Assembly (NCBI GenBank): GCA_004020315.1
Contig: SAQG01000022.1
Coordinates: 34,359 to 98,358 of the forward strand
Source: Mesorhizobium sp.
GTDB lineage: Bacteria; Pseudomonadota; Alphaproteobacteria; Rhizobiales; Rhizobiaceae
Length of the DNA stretch: 64,000 bases
Reading direction: 5' to 3'
Numbering within the stretch: the first letter of the stretch is position 1; each line of letters begins with the position of its first letter. The position numbers and the translations under genes are program-made. The notes below the pieces were generated by a model, which was not told the DNA's origin, made no database searches, and was given only the letters and a program-made list of their open reading frames with translations. Shown here piece by piece: positions 50,522-59,967 of the stretch.

Positions 50522-52216
50522 ATGCTTCTTAGATTTTTCTCCTACTACCGCCCCTGGAAGGGTCTGTTCATCCTGGATTTCTGCTGTGCGGTTCTGTCTG
50601 GCATGCTGGAGCTCGGATTCCCGATGGCGGTCAAGCTGTTCGTCGACGACCTGCTGCCTACTCAGCAATGGCTGCTGATCCTTGCGGCGTCAGCCGGCCT
50701 GCTTGCCATCTATGCGCTGAACACCGGACTGATGGCGGTCGTGGTTTACTGGGGTCATATGCTCGGTATCAACATCGAGACCGAGATGCGCCGGAAGAGC
50801 TTCGATCACCTGCAGAAGCTCTCGTTCCGCTTCTATGACAACCACAAGACCGGTCACCTCATCGCCCGGGTCACCAAGGACCTGGAGGAAATCGGCGAGG
50901 TCGCCCATCATGGACCGGAAGACCTGTTCATCGCGATCATGACTTTCCTTGGCGCCTTTGCGCTGATGTTCCTGGTCAATCCGCAGCTTGCACTGATAAC
51001 GGCGGCAATTGTTCCGCTCGTCGCCTGGGTGACAAGCCGCTATGGCGCGCGCATGACGCGCAACTGGCAGGCGCTTTACGGACGGGTCGGCGATTTCAAT
51101 GTCCGCATCGAGGAGAACGTCGGCGGCATGCGGGTGGTGCAGGCTTTCGCCAATGAAGACCACGAACGCAATCTGTTCGCGCGTGACAACGCCAGCTACC
51201 GCAAGACCAAGCTCGATGCCTATCGCATCATGGCCGCCAGCACGTCGCTGAGCTACATGAGCATGCGGTTGATCCAACTGGTGGTAATGATCGCCGGAAG
51301 CTACCTCGTGCTGCGTGGCGAACTTTCGAGTGGCGGCTTCGTTGGCTTCCTGCTCCTGGTCAATGTGTTCTTCCGGCCGATCGACAAGATCAATTCGGTG
51401 ATTGAAACTTATCCGAAAGGCATCGCCGGATTTCGCCGCTATGCGACCCTCCTCGACACGGAGCCGGACATCGCGGATCGGCCCGGCGCAATTGACGCGC
51501 CGACCCTCAAAGGTGACATCAGCTACCGGGATGTCACCTTCGGCTATAGCGGCGAACGGGCGGTTTTGAAGAACATCAATCTCGACATCGCAGCAGGACA
51601 GACCATCGCCTTCGTCGGGCCGTCGGGCGCCGGCAAGACGACGCTGTGCTCGCTGCTGCCGCGTTTTTACGAGGTCGACAGCGGCGCCATCACCATCGAC
51701 GGTCTGGACATCCGCGACATGACGCTGGCCTCGTTGCGCGGCCAGATCGGTATCGTGCAGCAGGACGTGTTCCTGTTTGGCGGTACGATCCGCGAGAACA
51801 TCGCCTATGGCCGGCTGGATGCGGTCGAGAGCGAGATCGTCGAGGCCGCGCGCCGCGCGCGCCTCCACGAACTCATCGCTTCTCTGCCGGAAGGCCTCGA
51901 TACGATCGTTGGCGAGCGTGGCGTAAAACTGTCGGGCGGTCAGAAGCAGCGCCTGGCAATCGCGCGTATGTTCCTGAAGAACCCGACAATCCTCATCCTG
52001 GACGAGGCGACGTCGGCACTCGACACGCAGACCGAGCGGGAGATCCAGCAGTCGCTGGCAGAGCTTGCGCAGGGCCGAACGACACTGGTGATCGCGCATC
52101 GGCTGGCGACGATCCGCAATGCCGATCGCATCGTGGTGGTCGCCGATACGGGCATCGTCGAACAAGGCCCGAATGAGGAACTGGTGGCGCGTGGCGGTGC
52201 TTACTCAAACATCTAG
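50522..52216 (+). CDS. ABC half-transporter (exporter type), possibly siderophore export
   Basis: 564 residues: an N-terminal ABC exporter membrane domain with six segments (about 1-300) and a C-terminal nucleotide-binding domain with Walker A 'GPSGAGKTT', signature 'LSGGQKQR', Walker B 'ILILDEATSALD' and 'AHRLATI'. It works as a homodimer or with an unseen partner. Divergent from the DUF2218/importer block across a 160-bp AT-rich gap. Its place at the end of a siderophore locus that otherwise lacks an exporter suggests efflux of the new siderophore; lipid A or drug export are alternatives. Confidence 0.85.
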   Translation: MLLRFFSYYRPWKGLFILDFCCAVLSGMLELGFPMAVKLFVDDLLPTQQWLLILAASAGLLAIYALNTGLMAVVVYWGHMLGINIETEMRRKSFDHLQKLSFRFYDNHKTGHLIARVTKDLEEIGEVAHHGPEDLFIAIMTFLGAFALMFLVNPQLALITAAIVPLVAWVTSRYGARMTRNWQALYGRVGDFNVRIEENVGGMRVVQAFANEDHERNLFARDNASYRKTKLDAYRIMAASTSLSYMSMRLIQLVVMIAGSYLVLRGELSSGGFVGFLLLVNVFFRPIDKINSVIETYPKGIAGFRRYATLLDTEPDIADRPGAIDAPTLKGDISYRDVTFGYSGERAVLKNINLDIAAGQTIAFVGPSGAGKTTLCSLLPRFYEVDSGAITIDGLDIRDMTLASLRGQIGIVQQDVFLFGGTIRENIAYGRLDAVESEIVEAARRARLHELIASLPEGLDTIVGERGVKLSGGQKQRLAIARMFLKNPTILILDEATSALDTQTEREIQQSLAELAQGRTTLVIAHRLATIRNADRIVVVADTGIVEQGPNEELVARGGAYSNI

Positions 52217-52247
52217 GTGCGACGTGTGCGATAAGAAGGAGAGTCGT

Positions 52248-52427
52248 ATGCTTCTGCGCTTGGTTAGACTGGTCAGCCGAAGACGATACGTTCAGAGCGA
52301 GAAAAAAGGGCCTGGGCGCCGCCGAGCGCCCAGGCAGCCTACTATAGCGATGAATGCCTCGCTCCGGTTCACGCGTGAGCGAGGAAATCCTGCCGGTGTT
52401 TCAGTCTCACATGAGGGGTCGCGGTAG
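52248..52427 (+). CDS. Small basic ORF, doubtful
   Basis: 59 residues preceded by a good AAGGAG (52236-52241). It starts 'MLLRLVRLVSRRRYVQSEKK' and is very rich in Arg. The codons pass through a perfect inverted repeat (52310-52335), which is more typical of a terminator than of coding sequence. It may be a short leader or not a gene at all. Confidence 0.3.
   Translation: MLLRLVRLVSRRRYVQSEKKGPGRRRAPRQPTIAMNASLRFTRERGNPAGVSVSHEGSR
52304..52335 (-). terminator. Minus-strand intrinsic terminator
   Basis: Perfect 10-base arms GCCTGGGCGC (52310-52319) and GCGCCCAGGC (52326-52335), loop of six. Read on the minus strand the hairpin is followed by CC and a run of six T (complement of 52302-52307). 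No minus-strand gene is recognised to its right, so it may be a leftover. In plus orientation it lacks a T run. Confidence 0.6.
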
Positions 52428-53017
52428 CGTCACTTCTCTAATTGCAGAGTGCATCCTTCACGATTGTCACGCCACAGCAGCACGCTTCCGATAAGGTGCT
52501 TGACCGGTTCGACCTCACCCTCGTTCGCGCCATACATGCGCCGGTTATCGACGATCTTTTTTCCAAACTGCAGGAGAGACGAGCGGACGTGCGGTTGTCA
52601 CGTCCCAGTGCTATGCGGGTGGTGCAATAGCGTTTTCGGCGTGTAGCAAATGTCCAATCTGCCGATTTCATCGAAGCCTATATCGCCGCCTATAACCGCA
52701 GAATGAGAAGCAGGTCGGACCTCTATGCGAGAGCGGCCCTGTTCCTCCCGACAGAACCGCCGCACGTCGGGATGCGCAATGGCTCGTCAGATCCGCTTTA
52801 GCTCGAGCGCATGGCGATGCCTACGCAGCGGATAAACGCGAGATGTGCGTTCGCGCTCCCCGGTTAGCCGCTTCCTTGTCAAGGTTGATGATGTTCGATG
52901 TTTGTTCTATAGCAAGCTGTCGGTTGTGGTGGTCAGTTCAAAAAATTGATTTGTGCGGCACACCCGCTGCCTAGATGTTACGGACTTCGCCTGAAGGGCC
53001 GATTACGAGGGGTAACC
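52428..53017. other. Degenerate region before the RND operon
   Basis: About 590 bp. An open plus frame at 52442-52630 (62 codons, 'MQSASFTIVTPQQHASDKVL' start) is protein-like but unrecognised. Near 52650-52800 a plus frame reads 'ADFIEAYIAAYNRRMRSRSD', similar to the tail of DDE transposases with an 'AYNxR' stretch, without any start. These look like remnants of an insertion sequence. The RND promoter should lie in the AT-richer part around 52880-52960. Confidence 0.4.
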
Positions 53018-54229
53018 ATGGTTCACACTGCACACCTCCGCCACGATTCTCTGACCGCCCCCTCCAGCAGAAACGTCCCTGCAAAATGGCTCGCCGCCGC
53101 GGCCTTCGCGGCGATCGGCTTGCTCGCGGCCCCGGCCGCACAGGCGCAGGAAGCGCCTCCCGCGCCCGTCGTCACGGTAGCCAAGCCGCTGGTCCGCGAT
53201 ATCGTCGAGGACGATGAGTTCGTCGGCCGTTTCGAAGCCGTCGACCAGGTTTCGCTGCGCTCCCGCGTCGGCGGCTATCTCGACCAGGTCCATTTCCAGG
53301 ACGGTACGCTGGTCAAGCAGGGCGACCTCCTGTTCACCATCGACCAGCGGCCGTTCAAGGCGGCGCTGAACCAGGCGCAGGCGCAGGTCGACTCGGCCAA
53401 GACCCTGGTCGAATTCAGCAAGATGCAGTTCGAGCGCGCCGAGACCCTGTCGCGCGAAGGCAACATACCGGTTTCGACACTGGACGACCGCCGCCGCGAA
53501 TATCTCGCCGCCCAAGCGCAACTGGACGGCGCGGAGGCGGCACTTGAAAACGCAAGTCTCAATCTCGAATTCACCGAGATCAAGGCGCCGTTTTCCGGCC
53601 GCGTCGACCGCCGGCTCATCTCGCCGGGCAATCTGGTGCAGGCCGACCAGACCGTGCTGACCACCATCGTCTCGATCGACCCGATCGACTTCTATTTCGA
53701 CATCGATGAGCGGACCTACTTCGCTTATGCGCGCGACGCCCGCGAGCGCGGCGGCGTCATGCAGGAGGGCGCCGGCGGCGTCGATGTTGTCGTCCGTGTC
53801 GCCGACCGTGATGAAGCGACGTTCAAGGGCAAGCTCGACTTCGCCGAGAACCGTCTGGACGAAGCTACCGGCACGATGCGGGCCAGGGCGCGCTTCGACA
53901 ACAAGGACGGCGTGCTGCAGCCGGGCATGTTCGGCCGCATCAACGTGCCCGGCTCGCTGCCGCATCCGGGCGTGCTTCTGCCTGACGAGGCGATCGGCGC
54001 CGACCAGAACCGCCGCATCGTCTTCGTTGTCGACGAGGCAGGCCTGATCTCGGCCAAGCCGGTCCGCACCGGCCCGCGCATCGACGGCTATCGCGTTATC
54101 CGCGAGGGGCTCACCGGCGAAGAGACCGTGGTAATCAACGGGCTGGTGCGAGTGCGGCCGGGCGTCACCGTCAAGTCCGAGATGACCACGTTGCCGCCCA
54201 AGGTTGATGCCGAAGGGCAGACGCAATGA
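53018..54229 (+). CDS. RND efflux periplasmic adaptor (MexA/AcrA family)
   Basis: 403 residues with a signal peptide (about 15-44, ending in AAQAQ). Membrane fusion protein order: barrel-sandwich hybrid half ('VSLRSRVGGYLDQVHFQDG'), alpha-hairpin (about 110-180), second half ('FTEIKAPFSGRVDRRLISPG') and beta-barrel. It links the inner membrane pump to an outer membrane channel, which is not encoded nearby. ATG at 53018 with GAGGGG upstream. Overlaps the pump gene by four bases. Confidence 0.93.
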   Translation: MVHTAHLRHDSLTAPSSRNVPAKWLAAAAFAAIGLLAAPAAQAQEAPPAPVVTVAKPLVRDIVEDDEFVGRFEAVDQVSLRSRVGGYLDQVHFQDGTLVKQGDLLFTIDQRPFKAALNQAQAQVDSAKTLVEFSKMQFERAETLSREGNIPVSTLDDRRREYLAAQAQLDGAEAALENASLNLEFTEIKAPFSGRVDRRLISPGNLVQADQTVLTTIVSIDPIDFYFDIDERTYFAYARDARERGGVMQEGAGGVDVVVRVADRDEATFKGKLDFAENRLDEATGTMRARARFDNKDGVLQPGMFGRINVPGSLPHPGVLLPDEAIGADQNRRIVFVVDEAGLISAKPVRTGPRIDGYRVIREGLTGEETVVINGLVRVRPGVTVKSEMTTLPPKVDAEGQTQ

Positions 54230-57200
54230 ACTTCGCCCATTTCTTCGTCAACCGCCCGATCTTCGCGGTGGTGCTGTCGATCGTGCTCGTGCTCGTCGGC
54301 GGCATCGCCTATACGCAGCTTCCGGTCGCGCAATATCCCGAAATCGCGCCACCGACCATCGTGGTGCGCGCCTCCTATCCGGGCGCCGACGCCGAGACGG
54401 TCGCCGCGACCGTGGCGACGCCGATCGAACAGGAAATCAACGGCGTCGAGCACATGCTCTACATGTCGTCCTATTCCTCCGGCGAAGGCTCGATGTCGCT
54501 CACCATCACCTTCCGCCCCGGCACCAATCTCGACGCGGCGCAGGTGCTGGTCCAGAACCGCGTCTCGATCGCCGAAGCGCGCCTGCCGGAAGAGGTGCGC
54601 CGGCTCGGCATCACCACGGCGAAAAGTTCGCCCGACCTGATGATGGTCATCCATATGCTGTCGCCCGACGACACATATGATCAGCTCTACGTATCGAATT
54701 ATGCGCGTTCGCGCGTGCGCGACGTCCTGCTGAGACTGGACGGCGTCGGCGACGTGCAGATCTTCGGCGAGCGCGAATATTCGCTGCGCGTCTGGCTCGA
54801 CCCGGAAAAGCTGTCCGCCTACGGCATGACCGCAGGCGACGTAGTCCAGGCGCTGCGCGACCAGAACGTCCAGGTGTCGGGCGGCTCGATCGGCGCGCCG
54901 CCGATTGGCGACGGCTCGGCCTTCCAGTATACGGTCACCACGCAAGGGCGCTTCGAAGACGCGCGCGACTTCCGCTACGTTATAGTCAAGTCGACCGAGG
55001 ACGGCCGCTTGATCTCCCTGCAGGACGTGGCGCGCATAGAGCTCGGCGCCAGGGACTACGTCACCAATTCCTATCTCAACAACAAGGCGGCGGTGGCGCT
55101 CGGCATCTTCCAGCGGCCGGGCACCAATGCCTTGGCCTCGGCGGAAGAAATCCAGGAGACCATCGCGGAGCTTTCGGAGGATTTCCCGGAGGGGCTGGCC
55201 TACGAGATCATCTACAATCCGACCGAGTTCATCGCCGAATCTATCAACGAGGTCTATGTCACCATCGCCGAGGCGATCCTGCTGGTGGTGATCGTCATCA
55301 TCGTGTTCCTGCAGTCGTGGCGCATGGCGATCGTGCCGATCGTGGCGATACCGGTCTCGCTGATCGGCACGCTTGCCGTGCTGCTCGCCTTCGGCTTCTC
55401 GCTCAACATGCTCACTCTGTTCGGGCTGGTGCTGGCGGTCGGCATCGTTGTCGACGACGCCATCGTGGTTGTGGAAAATATCGAGCGGAACATCCGGCTG
55501 GGGCTCGCTCCGCGCGCCGCTGCGCACAAGACCATGGATGAAGTGGGAAACGCGGTCCTCGCGATCTCGCTGGTGCTGATCTCCGTCTTCGTTCCGGCGG
55601 CTTTCATTCCCGGGATTTCCGGCCAGTTCTACCTGCAGTTCGCCATCACCATCGCGGTCTCCACCGCGATCTCCGCATTCAACTCGCTGACGCTTTCGCC
55701 GGCTCTCGCTGGCGTGCTTTTCAAGCCGCACATCGAGGAACATTCGAACTTCTTCCTGGCAAGGTTCGGCCGCGCTCTGGCGAACGGGTTCAACAACGGG
55801 TTCGACAGGATGGCGGACGGCTATGCGTGGCTGGTGCACAGACTGGTCGGCACGACTCTGGCGCTTGCCGCCATGCTGCTCGTCTTCGCAGGCCTGCTCT
55901 ACGCGACCTATCACATGCTGCAGACGGTGCCGCGCGGCTTCATCCCGAACATGGACCAGGGTTATGCGATCGTCGTCGTGCAATTGCCGGAGGGCTCTTC
56001 GCTCGCCCGAACGGACGCAGTCATCCAGAAGGCGTCGGATATCATCCGCGAGGCGCCGGGTGTCGCCAACGCCGTCGCCTTCGCAGGATTCAACGGCGCG
56101 ACATTCACCAACGCCAGCAATTCCGGCGTGATCTTCGCGCCATTCAAGAGCTTCGAGGAACGGCTCGAGAGCGGCGATACTTCCGACAAGATCATCGGCA
56201 CGCTGTTTGGCAGCCTGCAAAGCATCCAGGAGGCCTTCATCATCGCGCTGCCGCCGCCGCCAGTGCGGGGCATCGGCAACTCCGGCGGCTTCAAGATGAT
56301 GCTCCAGGAGCGCAACAGCGCCGACATGCGGCCGATTCTGGCGCTGGCCAACGAAATCGCCGGCAAGGCCAACCAGACGCCCGGGTTGATGGGCGTCTTC
56401 ACCACCTTCTCGGCCTCCAGCCCGCAATTCTTCCTGGCGATCGACCGCGACAAGGCGCGCGTGCTGAACGTGCCGATCCCCAACATCTTCGAGACGCTGT
56501 CGATCAATCTAGGCACCGCCTATGTCAACGATTTCAACGCCTTCGGTCGCGTCTACCAGGTGCGGGCGCAAGCCGACCAGGCTTTCCGCATCGATCGCGA
56601 CGACATATTGAAGCTGAAGGTGCGCTCGGCGGCCGGCGACCTGGTGCCGCTCGGCACACTGGTCGAGATCCGCGACGTCACAGGTCCCTCGCTCGTGCAA
56701 CGCTACAACATGTATGTCTCCGTGCCGCTTCAGGGCAATGCAGCGCCGGGCGTCGCCACGGGCACGGCGCTCGACCTGATGGAGGGGATCGCAGCCGAAT
56801 CGCTGCCGCAGGGCACTTCCTTCGAATGGACTGAACTCGCCTTCCAGGAGCGGCAGACCGGCAACACGGCGGTCTTCATCTTCGGCCTGTCGGTTCTGTT
56901 CGTCTTTCTGGCGCTCGCCGCGCTATACGAAAGCTGGATTACGCCCTTCGCCATCGTGCTTATCGTCCCGCTCAGCGTGCTGGCCGCCCTCTTGGGCGTC
57001 GCCATCCGCGGTCTCGACAACAACATCCTCGTGCAGATCGGGCTGATCGTGCTCATCGGCCTGGCGGCGAAGAACGCGATCCTGATCGTCGAGTTCGCGC
57101 GCCAAGGTGAGGAGCGGGGCCTTGACGCCGTCGAGGCGGCTGTCGAGGCCTGCCGGCTGCGGCTGCGGCCGATCCTGATGACGGCATTCGCCTTCATCCT

Positions 57201-57408
57201 GGGCGTGGTGCCGCTAGTGATCGCCAGCGGGCCTGGCGCGGAAATGCGCCAATCGCTCGGCACGGCCGTGTTCTCCGGCATGCTGGGCGTGACGTTGTTC
57301 GGCCTCTTCCTGACGCCGGTCTTCTACGTTGCTCTGCGCAGGACCTTCCGGCGCAGGCGGCCTGAAGCCGGCCCGACCCTGGCTTCCGAGAGCGGCGCAG
57401 CCGAGTAG
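54226..57408 (+). CDS. RND efflux pump, inner membrane subunit (AcrB/MexB, HAE1 family)
   Basis: 1060 residues, the full family length. N-terminal 'FFVNRPIFAVVLSIVLVLVG', large periplasmic loops and twelve membrane segments. The proton-relay aspartates are in 'GIVVDDAIVVVENIER' (TM4) and a lysine follows in 'GLAAKNAILIVEFA' (TM10). It exports drugs or solvents using the proton gradient. With the adaptor it forms a two-gene operon; no TetR-type repressor is adjacent. Confidence 0.95.
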   Translation: MNFAHFFVNRPIFAVVLSIVLVLVGGIAYTQLPVAQYPEIAPPTIVVRASYPGADAETVAATVATPIEQEINGVEHMLYMSSYSSGEGSMSLTITFRPGTNLDAAQVLVQNRVSIAEARLPEEVRRLGITTAKSSPDLMMVIHMLSPDDTYDQLYVSNYARSRVRDVLLRLDGVGDVQIFGEREYSLRVWLDPEKLSAYGMTAGDVVQALRDQNVQVSGGSIGAPPIGDGSAFQYTVTTQGRFEDARDFRYVIVKSTEDGRLISLQDVARIELGARDYVTNSYLNNKAAVALGIFQRPGTNALASAEEIQETIAELSEDFPEGLAYEIIYNPTEFIAESINEVYVTIAEAILLVVIVIIVFLQSWRMAIVPIVAIPVSLIGTLAVLLAFGFSLNMLTLFGLVLAVGIVVDDAIVVVENIERNIRLGLAPRAAAHKTMDEVGNAVLAISLVLISVFVPAAFIPGISGQFYLQFAITIAVSTAISAFNSLTLSPALAGVLFKPHIEEHSNFFLARFGRALANGFNNGFDRMADGYAWLVHRLVGTTLALAAMLLVFAGLLYATYHMLQTVPRGFIPNMDQGYAIVVVQLPEGSSLARTDAVIQKASDIIREAPGVANAVAFAGFNGATFTNASNSGVIFAPFKSFEERLESGDTSDKIIGTLFGSLQSIQEAFIIALPPPPVRGIGNSGGFKMMLQERNSADMRPILALANEIAGKANQTPGLMGVFTTFSASSPQFFLAIDRDKARVLNVPIPNIFETLSINLGTAYVNDFNAFGRVYQVRAQADQAFRIDRDDILKLKVRSAAGDLVPLGTLVEIRDVTGPSLVQRYNMYVSVPLQGNAAPGVATGTALDLMEGIAAESLPQGTSFEWTELAFQERQTGNTAVFIFGLSVLFVFLALAALYESWITPFAIVLIVPLSVLAALLGVAIRGLDNNILVQIGLIVLIGLAAKNAILIVEFARQGEERGLDAVEAAVEACRLRLRPILMTAFAFILGVVPLVIASGPGAEMRQSLGTAVFSGMLGVTLFGLFLTPVFYVALRRTFRRRRPEAGPTLASESGAAE

Positions 57409-57974
57409 ACGCCGAGCCGATGAGGCGCCGGGTTTAGGCTGGAGCCGGACCGGCGGGTTCCTGGATCTCGCGGAGGGATGGAGATCGGCGATCCATCCCT
57501 CGAGCGGATCGAGATGTTCCGGCGCGCCGTATCGCTCGCTTCGCGTCGTTCACGCCCAGGCCGTCTGGATCGCGCAGAAAAGCGCATCGAGCCGATCGCC
57601 GCTGGGGTCGTCGGCCAACCGACAAACAGGAGCAAAAATAGAGGATAGAAACAGGCACAAGATCGCTTCTCCTGTCCTTGGATCGGGGTCAGGCGACAAC
57701 ATTCAATCTGAATACGACGGGTATAGCGGAGCTCAAGTGGCCCACTTTAGACAGACGTCGGCCATAAATTATTGATATTGAGCGACAATGGTGGGCCCGG
57801 AGGACGGGATCAAATTATTGATTTAATTGTCCTTTTCGTTGGCGCATATCGAGGAACCTTCCCGTATCGCTCCGTATGGTTCCGCTCATAAGCAAAGGAC
57901 GCTGCACACGATGTTGCTTCATGCAGGTCCTAGGATGTGGGCTTTGCGTGGTATGATTTCGCGGTTGGTAGCGA
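57409..57974. other. Intergenic region without a supported gene
   Basis: About 565 bp between the RND pump and the convergent Fic gene. Its last 200 bp (57700-57900) are clearly lower in GC than the surroundings. No ORF has both a ribosome site and protein-like composition. It marks the border of the decayed accessory zone. Confidence 0.5.
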
Positions 57975-59150
57975 TCAGCCGCCGCTGTCCAATTCCGTTC
58001 CGGTTCGCAGGCACTCCAGATAGGCGCGATAGGCGAAGCTGCGGTCGCGCTTCTTCCCCGTGGTTTCCACGAGAATGTCGGCTTCGGTAAGCGCCTCGAT
58101 CGCACGGATCGCGGTCGGCTTGCTTGCGCCGATCAACTTTATGGCCGAGGCAACACTCACGATCGGATGACGCGGCAATTGCTCGAACAGTCTCACTGCC
58201 GAGACGGAGGCGAACTGGGCTTCGAGCAGTCGCATCCGGTCCGCGGATACGAGATTGAACAGTTCCCGCGCCGAGGCGACGGCTTCATCGGAAATCGTGG
58301 CGACCCCATCGAGAAAGAAGTCGATCCAGCCCTCCCAGTCCCCTTCCAGCCGGACCAGATTGAGGCGCCGATAGTACTCTTCCCGGTGGCGTTTGAAAAA
58401 CAGGCTGAGATAGAGGAGCGGCGCCTTCAGCAAGCCCCAGTGCTCCAGGAGCAGCGCGATCAGGAGCCGCCCGATCCGCCCGTTGCCGTCGAGATAGGGA
58501 TGAATGGTCTCGAACTGCACGTGGAGAAGACCCGCCCGCACCAGCTTCGGTAGCGGATCGTCGACGTGGATGTATTTCTCAAATTCGCTGAGAAGCTGGG
58601 GAAGCTTATCAGGTGGCGGCGGGACGTAGGCCGCATTGCCTGGCCGGCTTCCCCCGATCCAGTTCTGGCTGCGGCGCACGTCTCCGGGCTGCTTGTTCGA
58701 ACCGCGTACGCCGCGCATCAACCGCTTGTGTGCCTCGTTCAGGAGCCGCATGGAAATCGGCAGCCCATGCTTCGAGGCTAGCTGGTCGCGGGCATAGGCG
58801 AGCGCATCGAGATAGTTCGTGACCTCTTCCACATCGGCGTTGGCTGCCGGCCCCTCTTCGGCCTCGAAAGCGAGAAGGTCCACGAGTGATGCCTCCGTGC
58901 CCTCGATCTGTGACGAGATCACTGCCTCCTTGCGCACGAAGGCATAGATGAACCAATCGAGGGAAGGCACCATATTGCCTGCGAGATCGAGCCGAACGAG
59001 CGCCTGCTCGGCTTCCCGCAGACGATGTTCGAGCTTGCCTTCAACAAAGAGTGCCGGACGTGCAGGCGGCAGATCGAACGGGATGAACGCATCGACGTTC
59101 TCTGCCCCTGCGGTTACGTTCTCGTATCGGCCCGTTGTTCGCTTCGGCAT
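57975..59150 (-). CDS. Fic-domain protein
   Basis: 391 residues from the ATG at 59150; a TTG at 59198 would add 16. The Fic active motif 'HPYLDGNGRIGR' starts at His217 and is complete, so AMP transfer is expected. The inhibitory helix motif Ser79-x3-Glu83-Gly84 ('SSQIEGT') lies on the N-terminal side, which makes it a class II Fic protein. A winged-helix domain follows at about 300-391 ('HPIVSVASAIKLIGASKPTAIRAI' region). Target unknown; such proteins are often chromosomal regulators of DNA-linked enzymes. Confidence 0.93.
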   Translation of the reverse strand: MPKRTTGRYENVTAGAENVDAFIPFDLPPARPALFVEGKLEHRLREAEQALVRLDLAGNMVPSLDWFIYAFVRKEAVISSQIEGTEASLVDLLAFEAEEGPAANADVEEVTNYLDALAYARDQLASKHGLPISMRLLNEAHKRLMRGVRGSNKQPGDVRRSQNWIGGSRPGNAAYVPPPPDKLPQLLSEFEKYIHVDDPLPKLVRAGLLHVQFETIHPYLDGNGRIGRLLIALLLEHWGLLKAPLLYLSLFFKRHREEYYRRLNLVRLEGDWEGWIDFFLDGVATISDEAVASARELFNLVSADRMRLLEAQFASVSAVRLFEQLPRHPIVSVASAIKLIGASKPTAIRAIEALTEADILVETTGKKRDRSFAYRAYLECLRTGTELDSGG

Positions 59151-59487
59151 TTTTCGACGCTCAATTGGGACCAGCTTCTTTCGGATCGTGGCGAGCAAGG
59201 AACGGCTGCGTTCCTTGGCGCGCTCTCTGGGAACGAAGTCTTTACTAGAGGCGAGCGTTAGTCAAGAAATCGTTCTTAGCGCCAGTGCCTTAATAGATTG
59301 TCGCCGACGCCCAGGGGCGGTGTTTTCGGCCCCCAATGCCTGCACGTAAACGCAGCTCCTCAAAAGAGGGCCCGAGAGGCGTCGCGGACGTCAGAAATCC
59401 TCTGCAGTCGCAGCAGGTCGAACGCCCCCTGCCAGCGGGGTAGCCTTGCCCCGGATGCGTACAGCATCCAGGGACTACCTCGGTCTG
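59151..59487. other. Intergenic region without a supported gene
   Basis: About 340 bp upstream of the Fic gene. It should hold the Fic promoter in the AT-richer part near 59200-59300. No recognised gene or repeat. Confidence 0.4.
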
Positions 59488-59967
59488 TCAAATACATCCG
59501 CGACACGGAAACCCTCCTGGTCGGAAGCGGCCGTGTGCTCGTATCGCGGGGAGAAAAGCCTCATCCGCGTATCGACAGCCCGTCAATTCGATTGGGCGCT
59601 GCCCCTCCTTGCGGGCCTCCTCGGGAGTGTGTCCCATCCCAGCGAGCAGATGGCTTAACATGGACGCATAGCCGCATTGCCATGCCATCGCCGAACGGAA
59701 TGTGCCCCGGAGGTGATGAAGGATTGCCATTCCCGAGTAGTCGAGATCGCCCCAGAAGAACGTTGGTACTTCGACCTCGGAAAACAGGTCGCGTTTGAAA
59801 GGTGCGATCGAGGTCGCGAGCGAGATCTCGTCGATTGCGTGGAAGAGCCGCACGCTTTGCGGCTTTCTGAGATTCCTGGACGATCCGACGAAGCCGCTGC
59901 AGTAGATCACAGCCATGCCGACATATGGGGATTCGCCTGCGGCCGCGTGGTGGATGTCGCGGATTGC
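59488..59967 (-). pseudogene. C-terminal fragment of a JetD-like (DUF2220) protein
   Basis: About 150 residues without a start of their own. The stretch 'VIYCSGFVGSS', then 'VPTFFWGDLDYSGMAIL', 'GYASMLSHLLAGMGHTPEEA' and 'TGCRYADEAFLPAIRAHGRF' matches my memory of the C-terminal Toprim-like part of DUF2220 proteins, the JetD nuclease family of Wadjet plasmid-defence systems. The acidic 'GDLDYSG' is the metal site. JetA-C are absent and the N-terminal half is lost, so it is a relic. The 5' side is joined to a deaminase fragment. Confidence 0.6.

Noticed and set aside
54088..56427. 779-codon minus-strand open frame opposite the RND pump
   Set aside because: Antisense shadow of a strongly conserved gene, with no ribosome site and repetitive charged composition.
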